DNA from: an uncultured Candidatus Melainabacteria bacterium
Lineage (GTDB): Bacteria; Cyanobacteriota; Vampirovibrionia; Gastranaerophilales; Gastranaerophilaceae
NCBI GenBank assembly: GCA_934692485.1
Contig: CAKUTX010000006.1
Coordinates: 1-64,000 of the forward strand
DNA: 64,000 nt
Reading direction: 5' to 3'
The position numbers were made by a program, and so were the translations under genes. Positions 33,287-41,740 of the stretch are shown in pieces. The notes beneath the pieces are model-generated. The model did not search any database, was not told the DNA's origin, and was given only the letters and a program-made list of their open reading frames with translations. Within the stretch, counting starts at the first letter, position 1, and every line of letters begins with the position of its first letter.

Positions 33287-34138
33287 ATGTTTAAAGATGA
33301 ATACGCAAAAATTTATAAAAACATAGAACCTGAAATCAAACTGGTAAAAGAAGAATTAGTAAAAAAAATCAATATCGAAAAAGGGCTTCAGGACAAACTT
33401 TTTGAACTTTTACAAGCTCCATCCAAACATATTAGAACTGTAGTATCATTTTTATATCTAAAAGCACTAGGCCTCGAAATAAATGAAAAACAGATTATTT
33501 ACCAATCTGCAATAGAGCTTGTGCATAACGCATCGCTTATTCACGACGATATTATTGACGAAAGTAAAACCAGACGCACAATTAAAACAATAAATCACGA
33601 ATTTGGGAACAAACTTGCCGTAATTACTGGAGATTTTTTGTTGTCAGTTGCATTGAAAAAAATTCGTACGCTTAAGCAGTCGGAAATTATTGATATGTTC
33701 GCTCAAACTCTTGGTGATATGTGCCAAGGAGAAATTCAGCAACAGTTTAGCAAATTTAAAATATCGACAATTGAAGAATACATTAAAAAAACAGAATTAA
33801 AAACCGCTAAGCTGTTTGAAACCGCTATTTGTGGAAGTTTAATTATAGCCCAATCCGATATACAAGCCAAAAATTTTGCAAACTATTTTGGAATTGCGTT
33901 TCAAATCAGAGATGATTTAATAAACATAAAAACATCCAAAACAGACATTAAAGATGGGATATATACCGCACCTGTAATTCTTTCCGGCAATACTGAAAAT
34001 TTTGAAACCGGTATTGAAAAAACCGAAATTTTGTTAAATAATTACATAGATAAAACAAAAAAAGAGCTATCAGTTTTGCCCGAAAATAATTATAAAAATA
34101 CATTAATAAATCTTGTGGAACTACTAAAATATGAATAA
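33287..34138 (+). CDS. Polyprenyl diphosphate synthase
   Basis: Condenses isopentenyl diphosphate with allylic diphosphates to make a polyprenyl diphosphate for quinone, carotenoid or lipid-carrier synthesis. The 283-residue protein has the first Asp-rich motif in SLIHDDIIDES (Asp87, Asp88, Asp91) and GDFLLSVALKKI. The second motif reads FQIRDDLIN, with Asn replacing the usual final Asp. Slightly short for the family (about 300-330). It overlaps lepB by eight bases. Chain length of the product cannot be read by eye. Confidence 0.88.
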   Translation: MFKDEYAKIYKNIEPEIKLVKEELVKKINIEKGLQDKLFELLQAPSKHIRTVVSFLYLKALGLEINEKQIIYQSAIELVHNASLIHDDIIDESKTRRTIKTINHEFGNKLAVITGDFLLSVALKKIRTLKQSEIIDMFAQTLGDMCQGEIQQQFSKFKISTIEEYIKKTELKTAKLFETAICGSLIIAQSDIQAKNFANYFGIAFQIRDDLINIKTSKTDIKDGIYTAPVILSGNTENFETGIEKTEILLNNYIDKTKKELSVLPENNYKNTLINLVELLKYE

Positions 34139-34796
34139 AATCAAAGAAAATATATTGAAAATAAAAGAAAATTACCTTAAATTAAATCCTACAGTTAGAG
34201 AAATCATCGAAACAGTAGCTTTTGTTATTGTAATGCTGATTATAATAAGATTTTTCCTTATTGAAATAAGGTGGATTCCGTCAGCATCAATGCATCCAAC
34301 TCTATTGGAAGGAGATAGAATTGTCGTAGAAAGGTTTTCCAGATTTTATTCTAGCCCAAAACGCGGAGACATAATGGTTTTTTATCCGCCATTTGAAAAA
34401 CTTTCAAACAACCCAATAAAATTATTTGCAAGATTAACCGGAATAAAATGCAAAGATGTAGCGTATATCAAACGTGTAATTGGAACCCCGGGAGATAAGT
34501 TTGAAATAAAAACAACCAAAGACGGAAAAAGTACAATATATATAAACGACAAACCACTTGATGAACCTTATATTCAATCAAAATATTATGAAATAAAATG
34601 CACAGAAGATATGAATTGTGGCCCGTTTACCATCCCCGAACACAATTATTTTATGATGGGTGACAACCGCGGAAATTCACTTGACAGCCGCTGGTGGGGA
34701 TTTTTACCTGAGGACAGGTTTATTGGCAAAGCAGTAATCCTATTTTGGCCGCTTAATCGTGTAAAAACTCTTAATTTCAACGAAAATAACGAATAG
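34131..34796 (+). CDS. lepB: Signal peptidase I
   Basis: Removes signal peptides from exported proteins at the outer face of the inner membrane. The 221-residue protein has one membrane helix at about residues 25-45. The catalytic Ser-Lys pair is visible: Ser53 in IPSASMHPTL and Lys114 in AYIKRVIGTPGD. Box E is GDNRGNSLDSRWWG. Length and layout fit. It is co-transcribed with the prenyl synthase (eight-base overlap). It is the likely processor of the many signal-peptide proteins in this window. Confidence 0.95.
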   Translation: MNKIKENILKIKENYLKLNPTVREIIETVAFVIVMLIIIRFFLIEIRWIPSASMHPTLLEGDRIVVERFSRFYSSPKRGDIMVFYPPFEKLSNNPIKLFARLTGIKCKDVAYIKRVIGTPGDKFEIKTTKDGKSTIYINDKPLDEPYIQSKYYEIKCTEDMNCGPFTIPEHNYFMMGDNRGNSLDSRWWGFLPEDRFIGKAVILFWPLNRVKTLNFNENNE

Positions 34797-34894
34797 TTTG
34801 TTACAATATGCAAAAAACCCTCGACATTATGCCATGTTTGTAGTACGGTTAAGTCGAGATACTATCGATTTATAAATAGAAAAGGAGATATAAA

Positions 34895-35392
34895 ATGCAG
34901 GTTATATTGAAAAAAGATGTTCAAAACCTAGGTGAAGCAGGCGACATCGTTACCGTAAAAGACGGTTACGCAAGAAACTTCTTGTTGCCTCAATCTGTTG
35001 CAGAAGTAGCAACTCAAGGTGCTTTAGAAAACAGAGAAAAGAATTTAGCAAGAATTAAAGCTAAACAAGAAAAATTACACGCAGAAGCTTTGGAAACTGC
35101 GAAGAAAATTGAAGAATTCGCTAAACTTGAACTTTCTGCAAAAGCTGGTGAATCTGGTAAATTGTTCGGAACAATCACAACTAAAAAATTGGCTGAAGAA
35201 TTGAAAGAAAAATCAGGTATTGAAGTTGATAGAAAAAATGTTTCTTTGAACGCTCCTATCAACAAAATTGGCGAATACACAATGTTAATCAAATTAACTT
35301 CTAAAGTTAAATGCGAATTAGCTGTTGTTGTTACAGCTTCAGAAGTTCTTAAAGAAGCTGTTGAAGAAGTAGTTGAAGAAACTGCTGAATAG
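34895..35392 (+). CDS. rplI: Ribosomal protein bL9
   Basis: A 165-residue ribosomal large-subunit protein. The N-terminal domain is clear: MQVILKKDVQNLGEAGDIVTVKDGYARNF(LLP). A long helix (about 40-75) links to the C-terminal domain (about 80-150). A short acidic tail (VEEVVEETAE) extends beyond the usual length of about 150. AAAGGAG precedes the ATG. An inverted repeat (CTCGAC...GTCGAG, about 34823-34860) lies in the leader and may be regulatory. A terminator follows. Confidence 0.96.
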   Translation: MQVILKKDVQNLGEAGDIVTVKDGYARNFLLPQSVAEVATQGALENREKNLARIKAKQEKLHAEALETAKKIEEFAKLELSAKAGESGKLFGTITTKKLAEELKEKSGIEVDRKNVSLNAPINKIGEYTMLIKLTSKVKCELAVVVTASEVLKEAVEEVVEETAE

Positions 35393-35415
35393 GTATTTAA
35401 TAATGGTATAAAAAT

Positions 35416-35464
35416 GGAAGCATAGGTTTCATATCTTTTATGAAAAATATGCTTTCGTTTTTTT
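35416..35464 (+). terminator. Terminator after rplI
   Basis: GAAGCATA pairs with TATGCTTTC, with an inner TTTCATA/TTATGAAA stem, followed by seven T. Confidence 0.7.
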
Positions 35465-35475
35465 AAGAGAGGTTT

Positions 35476-36228
35476 ATGACTTTTAAATTAGCAATCACAG
35501 GGAAAAGCGGTAGCGGAAAAACAACAATTGTCAAAGGTTTTTTAAGAGTTTTTCAGGAATATTTTCCGGAGAAATCAATTCTTTTATTTGATAATGATTT
35601 GACAAGTGAATTAGGTCACAGTTTTGGTCTTGATATAAGAAACACGATTTATGGGATTAGAAGCGGAAAACACGAATACAAAACTGGAATTCCAGAAGGT
35701 ATGTCAAAACAAGAATATGTTGAATGGGCTATGGAAGATATTGTTGTTCAACTGGATGACAACGTCGATATTATCGTATCCTGGTTTGTTGGCTCGAAAG
35801 ATTGCAGATGCCCTATTACCGAGCAAATAAATGATGCGGTTTTAAAACTTATTGACAGATATGATATAGTTATTTTTGATTGCGAATTTGATTTGAAATA
35901 CTTAAACCAACTTGTAGACACAGATATAGATACCACTCTAATTGTTGCAAATCCTACTGATGAAAGTGCGCATCTTGCAAAACGTATAGAAGAATTTAGT
36001 GCAAAATACGCAGCAGGAAATCAACTTGGGGTGGTAATTAACAAAGCTGATGGCTCTAACTTGAATTCTTTATACGAGTTTTTGAAACGTTATAATCTTG
36101 ATGTTCTAGGGGTTGTACCAGTGGACGGCGAACTAAAAACACACGCTATGGATAGAGAGTCGACTGTTGTTCAAAATGCAATTAAACAGTTTTATTTCAG
36201 GTTAAATTTACCGCAAGTAAGGGAGTAA
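35476..36228 (+). CDS. CooC/MinD-like P-loop ATPase
   Basis: A 250-residue cytoplasmic ATPase. Walker A is ITGKSGSGKTT (residues 7-17), a deviant-Walker relative of the MinD/CooC family. VIFDCEFD (about 132-139) is the Walker-B-like strand, and GVVINKADGS supplies the base-binding Asn-Lys. CRCP (about 112-115) places two cysteines as in nickel-insertion CooC proteins. No CO dehydrogenase is nearby, so the client is unknown. The stop is one base before folD, so the two are co-transcribed. Confidence 0.78.
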   Translation: MTFKLAITGKSGSGKTTIVKGFLRVFQEYFPEKSILLFDNDLTSELGHSFGLDIRNTIYGIRSGKHEYKTGIPEGMSKQEYVEWAMEDIVVQLDDNVDIIVSWFVGSKDCRCPITEQINDAVLKLIDRYDIVIFDCEFDLKYLNQLVDTDIDTTLIVANPTDESAHLAKRIEEFSAKYAAGNQLGVVINKADGSNLNSLYEFLKRYNLDVLGVVPVDGELKTHAMDRESTVVQNAIKQFYFRLNLPQVRE

Positions 36229-36229
36229 T

Positions 36230-37063
36230 ATGGCTATAATACTGGATGGAAAACAACTTAGAGATAAAATTTTTGAAAGTTTAAAGCAAAAATTAAATAA
36301 AATGAATAAAAAGCCGACACTTGCAGTAGTGCTAGTTGGGGAAAACCCTGCAAGTCAGATATACGTTCGTAACAAAAAGAAAACAGCTGAAAAATTGGGA
36401 ATAAATTCAATTTCTATCGAATATCCGACAAATATTTCAGAAAAAGAACTTTTAAACAAAATCAACGAGCTTAACAATGACCCAAATGTTACTGCAATAC
36501 TTGTCCAATTACCGTTGCCTGAACACATCAACAAAAACAAAATCATTGATGCAATTTTGCCACAAAAAGACGTAGATGGGCTGACTCCATATAATTTAGG
36601 AAAACTTTTTTCCGGAGAAGAACCTTATGTATATCCGTGCACTCCAAAAGGGATTTTATTACTTTTAGACGAATATGGGATTGAATTAAACGGGAAAAAT
36701 GTTGTGGTCATCGGACGCTCAAACCTTGTAGGAAAACCTGTTGCGCAAATGCTTTTAAAACAGAACGCAACTGTTACAATGTGCCATAGCCATACAAAAA
36801 ATCTTTCTCAAATAACAAAAACTGCTGATATAATAGTTTCAGCAGTAGGGAAAAAAGTTATAGGGGAAAAAATGTTAAAATCTGATTGTGTAATTGTTGA
36901 TGTTGGAATTTTTCGAGATGAGAACGGAAAAATCAGTGGCGACGTCGATTTTGAAAACGCTTCTAAAATTGCCGCATATATTTCTCCGGTTCCGGGCGGT
37001 GTAGGCCCGATGACGATAGCATCTTTGATGCTCAATACGGTTGAATTGGCCTCTAAAAACTAA
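36230..37063 (+). CDS. folD: Methylenetetrahydrofolate dehydrogenase / cyclohydrolase
   Basis: Interconverts 5,10-methylene-, methenyl- and 10-formyl-tetrahydrofolate. The 277-residue protein shows VGENPASQIYVRNKKKTAEKLG (Lys of the catalytic YxxxK), VQLPLPEH, PQKDVDGL, PCTPKGI, GRSNLVGKPVAQML (nucleotide binding) and PVPGGVGPMTIASLM. Length is typical. AGGGAG precedes the ATG. Confidence 0.97.
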   Translation: MAIILDGKQLRDKIFESLKQKLNKMNKKPTLAVVLVGENPASQIYVRNKKKTAEKLGINSISIEYPTNISEKELLNKINELNNDPNVTAILVQLPLPEHINKNKIIDAILPQKDVDGLTPYNLGKLFSGEEPYVYPCTPKGILLLLDEYGIELNGKNVVVIGRSNLVGKPVAQMLLKQNATVTMCHSHTKNLSQITKTADIIVSAVGKKVIGEKMLKSDCVIVDVGIFRDENGKISGDVDFENASKIAAYISPVPGGVGPMTIASLMLNTVELASKN

Positions 37064-37101
37064 AATTATTAAATCAACTTTGTCTAAGAGGCAAATACTT
37101 A

Positions 37102-37428
37102 TTATCCACCGATTAAGTTCAATGTACAAGACGATTTGATATTGTTTTGTACAAGAGTTTTTAAACTGTTAATCTCGTTATCCATCAAACTAATCTGCGA
37201 ATCCAACGAATCCTGTCGAGTTTCAAGATATGATTCTTCTTGCTGCAACTGGATATAAGTAGGATCATCATCAGTATCTATTTCTGCGTCTTCAAGTTGT
37301 TGAGCTCTATAGCCCATTTGTTTTGTAATGTAATTTGCTCTACTCATAACCAATGTTTGCTCAAATTGCAACTGGCTTTTCTGTAAAGTAAATAAATTTT
37401 TCTGTGCATCAATTGCTAAAAAAGTCAT
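37102..37428 (-). CDS. Small coiled-coil protein related to the MGMSASQAR-type protein
   Basis: A 108-residue acidic helical protein without signal peptide. Its ends (MTFLAIDAQKNLFTLQKSQLQFEQ; LETRQDSLDSQISLMDNEINSLKTL) match the layout of the 29055-30224 protein but lack the middle domain. It ends in CTLNLIGG. It may be a short subunit or partner of that protein. AGGAGAG lies upstream, and a CTTTATATA motif is 37 bases from the start. Confidence 0.62.
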   Translation of the reverse strand: MTFLAIDAQKNLFTLQKSQLQFEQTLVMSRANYITKQMGYRAQQLEDAEIDTDDDPTYIQLQQEESYLETRQDSLDSQISLMDNEINSLKTLVQNNIKSSCTLNLIGG

Positions 37429-37464
37429 CTCATCTCTCCTTATATTTTTTTTAATCTCTCTTGA

Positions 37465-37476
37465 ATATATAAAGTA
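37465..37476 (-). promoter_or_regulatory. CTTTATATA motif upstream of the 37102-37428 gene
   Basis: Minus-strand ATACTTTATATAT, 37 bases from the start codon; see also 22165, 55463 and 62158. Confidence 0.4.
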
Positions 37477-37602
37477 TTTTGAGAAACTCCAATTTCACAA
37501 CTTGTGTTTTTCGTTACAAAAGTTAACACTTTGAAAGTTTACACATATTTACGCACAAATTTAACAAAGATAATTTAGGGTTTAACGAACTCTGAAAAGG
37601 TT

Positions 37603-38136
37603 TTAAATATTGTTTCTTAGGAAGGTAATAAACTTATCACCATATTTTTTTTGTTTTATTAATTCATAATCTCCGAAATTCACATCGGTAACATGCTCCA
37701 AAATCACTATATTTGAAGCCACATCTTTAATCGCGTCCAAACTGTTTTCATACACTCCAGAAAAATAGGGTGGGTCAATATAAACTACGTCAAATTTTCT
37801 ATCCAGCTTTGGAACAAGTTTCAAACTATCTCCTATCAAGACTTTTGCATTCGCTCCAGATGATTTAAAAATATTTGCATAATTATTTTTTATTATTTTA
37901 AAAGCTTTTGAATTTTTTTCTATAGCCACGACAGACAAAAAGCCTCGAGAACTTGCTTCTAATCCCATTATTCCGGAACCAGCAAACATGTCTAAAAAAC
38001 TGCATTCTTCAAAATCAATCATAGATTGAAGAATATTAAATATACTCATGCGAACTTTTGAAAGCGTAGGTCTTGTAATACTTTCATCTGGAGTAACAAC
38101 TTTTTGTCCCTTAAATTTGCCTGCTGTAATTATCAT
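37603..38136 (-). CDS. rsmD: 16S rRNA (guanine-N2)-methyltransferase RsmD
   Basis: Methylates G966 (E. coli numbering) of 16S rRNA with S-adenosylmethionine. The 177-residue protein starts at MIITAGKFKGQKV; the longer open frame upstream is excluded because it runs into the divergent gene. MFAGSGIMGLEASSRG (about 50-65) is the SAM-binding motif and IDPPY (about 120-124) the catalytic DPPY. There is no Shine-Dalgarno site, and TAAAAT ends seven bases before the ATG. Confidence 0.93.
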   Translation of the reverse strand: MIITAGKFKGQKVVTPDESITRPTLSKVRMSIFNILQSMIDFEECSFLDMFAGSGIMGLEASSRGFLSVVAIEKNSKAFKIIKNNYANIFKSSGANAKVLIGDSLKLVPKLDRKFDVVYIDPPYFSGVYENSLDAIKDVASNIVILEHVTDVNFGDYELIKQKKYGDKFITFLRNNI

Positions 38137-38143
38137 ATTTACT

Positions 38144-38149
38144 ATTTTA
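38144..38149 (-). promoter_or_regulatory. Leaderless-type -10 of rsmD
   Basis: TAAAAT on the minus strand, seven bases (AGTAAAT) before the ATG at 38136. Confidence 0.4.
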
Positions 38150-38208
38150 CAATGAATAAAATTTGATGTATAGTTTATTTGTAGACAATTATTTTGGGGC
38201 GGTTTATT

Positions 38209-39513
38209 ATGGAAAACGAAGAAAATAAAATAGAAGTTATAGTTGTTGGAGGAGGCCCTGCTGGAATTGCTTGCGCAATCACAATTGCCAGAGCTGGGAA
38301 AAAAGTTATTTTGATAGAACGCGGAAAGTTTTCCGGAAGCAAAAATGTTTTTGGTGGCGCGATTTACACACAACCAACAAAAGAAATTTTTCCGGATTTT
38401 GAACAAAACGCTCCGCTTGAACGAAAAAATATTGAACATAAATATGCCATATTAGGCGAGAGCGATGCAACTGTTATTTCTCACAAGAAAAAATCTGAAT
38501 CCCCTGTTAGCTATACAGTTATAAGAGGGAAGTTTGACAGATGGATGGCAGAAGAAGCGAAAAAAGCCGGTGTTATTCTTGTTGAAGAAACCGTCGTTAG
38601 AGAATTGATTGTCAAAGATGGCTTTGTTGTAGGTGTAAAAACAGAACTTGAAGATTATTTCGCAAATATAGTAGTTCTTGCAGATGGAGTTAATTCTCTT
38701 TTGGCTAAACAAATCGGCCTAAGAGGCAATATTACACCTAAAGATGTTGCTTTAAGCGTTAAAGAAGTAATAAAACTCCCGACAGAAAAAATTAACGAAA
38801 GATTTCATGTAAACGATGACGAAGGTTGTGTTTACGAAATATTTAGCGGCCCAATGTCAGGAATGTTGGGGCTTGGGTTCATGTATACAAACAAAAATTC
38901 CATCAGCATCGGACTCGGAGTAACATTAAGCGAGCTTATCGAAAAACAACTTCGCCCATACGATTTATTAGACAAATTAAAATCACATCCAGAAATTGCG
39001 CCGTTATTAAAAGATGGCGAACTCCTTGAATATTCCGCACACTTGATACCTGAAGGCGGATTTAAAAAAATTCCGCTGCTTTTTGGGGCAGGTGTTATGG
39101 TATGCGGAGATGCCGCAATGTTTGTTAATAATTTACACTGGGAAGGCACTAACCTCGCTATGATTTCCGGAAAGCTTGCAGGTGATACAGCTATTATCGC
39201 GCTTGGAAAACAAGACTATTCAGAACACGCTCTTGCTTATTATCAAGAACAGTTAGAAAATTCTTTTATATTAAAAGATTTACGCACATACAAAGATTTA
39301 ATGAGTGGAGCAAGCGAAAGAGTAGAGCAATTCTTTGGATATTATCCTAAAAAAATAAATGAATTTTTCGAAATGTTTGAATCCGTAGACAGTATTCCAA
39401 AACGAGATAAATATCACAAATTTATAAAAAGCATTTTTACAGATAGAAAAATCTCAGACCTTTTTAAAGACGCTTGGACTGCTGTTAAATTATTATGGAG
39501 TATTTTAAAATGA
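38209..39513 (+). CDS. fixC: FixC-like flavoprotein (ETF:quinone oxidoreductase family)
   Basis: A FAD-binding oxidoreductase passing electrons between electron-transfer flavoprotein, quinone and ferredoxin. The 434-residue protein shows the Rossmann motif VVGGGPAGIACAITIARAG (about 12-30), KNVFGGAIY, a second FAD site in LADGVNSLLAKQ, and CGDAAMFVNNLHWEGTNLAM. I start it at the ATG 38209, after GGGGCGG; a TTG at 38194 is less likely. It overlaps the FixX-like gene by four bases. No FixA/FixB is in the window, so the partner ETF must be encoded elsewhere if it exists. Confidence 0.88.
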   Translation: MENEENKIEVIVVGGGPAGIACAITIARAGKKVILIERGKFSGSKNVFGGAIYTQPTKEIFPDFEQNAPLERKNIEHKYAILGESDATVISHKKKSESPVSYTVIRGKFDRWMAEEAKKAGVILVEETVVRELIVKDGFVVGVKTELEDYFANIVVLADGVNSLLAKQIGLRGNITPKDVALSVKEVIKLPTEKINERFHVNDDEGCVYEIFSGPMSGMLGLGFMYTNKNSISIGLGVTLSELIEKQLRPYDLLDKLKSHPEIAPLLKDGELLEYSAHLIPEGGFKKIPLLFGAGVMVCGDAAMFVNNLHWEGTNLAMISGKLAGDTAIIALGKQDYSEHALAYYQEQLENSFILKDLRTYKDLMSGASERVEQFFGYYPKKINEFFEMFESVDSIPKRDKYHKFIKSIFTDRKISDLFKDAWTAVKLLWSILK

Positions 39514-39788
39514 GCAATTTAGAAGATAAATTATACACAGTTAAATACACACCTGACACTGTTTCGCACCTAAAACCCAATCAAGAATTATGCAAACAGT
39601 GCAATAAAAAAATTTGTACAATAATTTGTCCAGCAAAAGTTTATGAATGGGACGAAGAATTACAAAAATTGATTGTAAATTATGAAAATTGCTTAGAATG
39701 TGGTGCTTGCAGAATTGCATGCGAAAAATGTTCTCTTGAATGGGAATACCCAAAAGGTAACAAAGGGGTTACATTTAAGCAAGGTTAA
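39510..39788 (+). CDS. fixX: FixX-like ferredoxin
   Basis: The 92-residue partner of the FixC-like protein. It starts at MSNLEDKLY with ATGA overlap; GGAG lies nine bases upstream. Four-cysteine blocks are visible: CKQCNKKICTIICP (first cluster-type set) and CLECGACRIACEKC, followed by EWEYPKGNKGVTFKQG, which is the FixX C-terminal signature. It should bind one 4Fe-4S cluster. Confidence 0.9.
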   Translation: MSNLEDKLYTVKYTPDTVSHLKPNQELCKQCNKKICTIICPAKVYEWDEELQKLIVNYENCLECGACRIACEKCSLEWEYPKGNKGVTFKQG

Positions 39789-39834
39789 TTGCGTTTTTGA
39801 TTTTGGGAAAGTTCATACAATATTTTTTCAAAAA

Positions 39835-39866
39835 ATTAGGGGAAGAACAGCAATTCCACCCCTAAT
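39835..39866. terminator. Hairpin between fixX and the pentapeptide gene
   Basis: TTAGGGG pairs with CCCCTAA around a 16-base loop, flanked by A and T runs; may serve both convergent genes. Confidence 0.45.
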
Positions 39867-39891
39867 AAAACTTTTTTAAATCATCTGATTT

Positions 39892-40422
39892 CTACCAATC
39901 AGAAGCACCTTCATCCTCATCGTCTTGTAAAGATGATAAATCTCTATGACCTGTTCCGTCGAAATCTTCAGGAAGCATATCGTCATCCGGCCAAACAGTA
40001 TCTTCATCATATCTTGAGGCATTCAAATTTACAGAAGCTGTCAAATCAGAATTGCTCAAATCTGTTTCTGATAAAATACAACCAGCCATATCAGAGTCAG
40101 AGAAATTACAATAAGTCATTTCTGCATAACTACAATCTGCGCCTGTCAAAAGAGAGTCTGTAAAATCACATTCCAAAATTCTTGCTCTTGTAAAATCTAC
40201 TGATGTTAAATCTGCATTTGTAAAATTTACAAAAGATAAATTACAATCAGCTAATGAACTTGAATTCAAATCCACGTCTGAAAAATCTATTTCACAAAGA
40301 TTTATGCCGGAAAAATCAACCTCTGACAAGTCTACTTCATCCTGTTCGGCTTTCCATTCATTGAACTTTTCAGGATTTTTTTTCAATAATTCTACTAGTT
40401 CTTCTTTTGTGTAATCTATCAT
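39892..40422 (-). CDS. Pentapeptide-repeat protein
   Basis: The 176-residue protein contains about 18 tandem pentapeptides between residues 30 and 130 of the A(D/N)Lxx type (VDFSG INLCE IDFSD VDLNS...), which fold as a right-handed quadrilateral beta-helix. The N-terminus is a short helix (TKEELVELLKKNPEKFNEW) and the C-terminus is acidic. It is cytoplasmic. Such proteins may mimic DNA or act as scaffolds; no specific role can be assigned. AAAGGAG precedes the ATG. Confidence 0.9.
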   Translation of the reverse strand: MIDYTKEELVELLKKNPEKFNEWKAEQDEVDLSEVDFSGINLCEIDFSDVDLNSSSLADCNLSFVNFTNADLTSVDFTRARILECDFTDSLLTGADCSYAEMTYCNFSDSDMAGCILSETDLSNSDLTASVNLNASRYDEDTVWPDDDMLPEDFDGTGHRDLSSLQDDEDEGASDW

Positions 40423-40470
40423 TTATTTCTCCTTTAAAAAATTATATTATTAACTTTTAACTTATTATAT

Positions 40471-41079
40471 TTAATTTTCGTGTAAATATCCAGCAACAAG
40501 CACTGCTTGAGTTCTATTTGACACTTTCAATTTTTTAAAAATGCTATTCAAATGCGTTTTTATCGTAACTTCTTTTACAAACATTTTATCTGCAATCTGT
40601 TTATTACTTGCCCCGTTTGCCACCATTTCTAACACTTCTTTTTCTTTTATTGTTAACAAATCGGTTGCATTTTTTGTTTCAGAACTAGATTTAGCAGGCA
40701 TTTGAGGCCAGTTTGAACGTCTTAACACAGCTTCCATTCTCGCTAACAAATTTGGCAAGATAAACGGCTTTACAATATAATCATCTGCACCTATTTTCAA
40801 ACCAGCAACCATTTTTTCATCTTCATTCACAGCTGTCAGCATAATTACGGGTAAATGTTTTGTTCTTTCATTTGAACGAATTTCTTTCAATGTTTCCCAT
40901 CCGTTCATATTTGGCATCATAACATCTAAAAGCACAATATCAAACTTTTTATTTTTGTTTGCAAGCTCCTTTAACGCTTGAACTCCATCAAACGCAACAG
41001 TAACCTCATATCCATAAAATGGGAGGGCATCTTTCAAATATTTAGAATTGTCATCTACCAGCAAGACGCTTGTCAGCAT
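40471..41079 (-). CDS. NarL/LuxR-type response regulator 1
   Basis: A 202-residue transcription regulator. The receiver domain (1-122) has the acidic pocket LLVDD, phospho-acceptor Asp52 in LLDVMMPNMNG, and Lys in DDYIVKPF. The C-terminal HTH (about 138-200) reads LTIKEKEVLEMVANGASNKQIADK and THLNSIFKKLKV. It lies 13 bases downstream of a second regulator of the same class, and with the TPR and GAF/HD-GYP genes forms a signalling cluster. No sensor kinase is present in the cluster. Confidence 0.93.
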   Translation of the reverse strand: MLTSVLLVDDNSKYLKDALPFYGYEVTVAFDGVQALKELANKNKKFDIVLLDVMMPNMNGWETLKEIRSNERTKHLPVIMLTAVNEDEKMVAGLKIGADDYIVKPFILPNLLARMEAVLRRSNWPQMPAKSSSETKNATDLLTIKEKEVLEMVANGASNKQIADKMFVKEVTIKTHLNSIFKKLKVSNRTQAVLVAGYLHEN

Positions 41080-41092
41080 TCTTCAATCCTTT

Positions 41093-41740
41093 TTAGACTA
41101 TCTTATTTTTTAGGGCTTTTAAAGCTGCCTGAAGTCTGTCATCAACCTCAAGCTTTTGCAAAATATTTGCAACATGGGCTTTTGTTGTATTTATACTTAT
41201 AACAAGAATTTGAGCAATTTCCATATTGCTGTAACCCTCAGTCATAAGCTTCAAAATTTGAGCTTCACGAGAAGTCAAATCATAATCTTTTCTATTATCT
41301 GTAGTTTCAAATGTTGGGGAATTTGTGCTTGCTTTCAACACGATATGAGCAATGCTCGGGTCAAACCAAGCAGCGCCATCTGCAACTGAATTCACTACTT
41401 CAACCAATCTTTTCGGATTAATTTCTTTAGAGCAATATGCATTAGCACCAGCTTTTAAACTGTTCAAAACCTCTTTTTCATCATTATGAGAGGTCAATAT
41501 AATTATTTTTACATCCTTATTAGATGAACGGATTTGTCTTGTTGCCTCTATTCCATTCATATTTGGCAAGCCTAAATCCATTACAACAATATCAATTTTA
41601 TTATTATTGAATATCTGAATAGCAGCTTCTGCAGAATCAGCTTCGTAAATATTTTCAACAAAGTCAACATTCTCAAAAGTTGTCTTTAACCCAAAACGTG
41701 TGAGTTCATGATCTTCTACTATCAAAATATTCTTTTTCAT
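41093..41740 (-). CDS. NarL/FixJ-type response regulator 2
   Basis: The 215-residue regulator has receiver residues IVEDHE, Asp55 in VMDLGLPNMNG and Lys in CSKEINP, and a HTH (about 150-212: LTSREAQILKLMTEGYSNMEIAQ, HVANILQKLEV). Start overlaps the stop of the TPR gene by four bases (ATGA), so they are co-transcribed. Distinct enough from regulator 1 to be a different branch. Confidence 0.94.
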   Translation of the reverse strand: MKKNILIVEDHELTRFGLKTTFENVDFVENIYEADSAEAAIQIFNNNKIDIVVMDLGLPNMNGIEATRQIRSSNKDVKIIILTSHNDEKEVLNSLKAGANAYCSKEINPKRLVEVVNSVADGAAWFDPSIAHIVLKASTNSPTFETTDNRKDYDLTSREAQILKLMTEGYSNMEIAQILVISINTTKAHVANILQKLEVDDRLQAALKALKNKIV

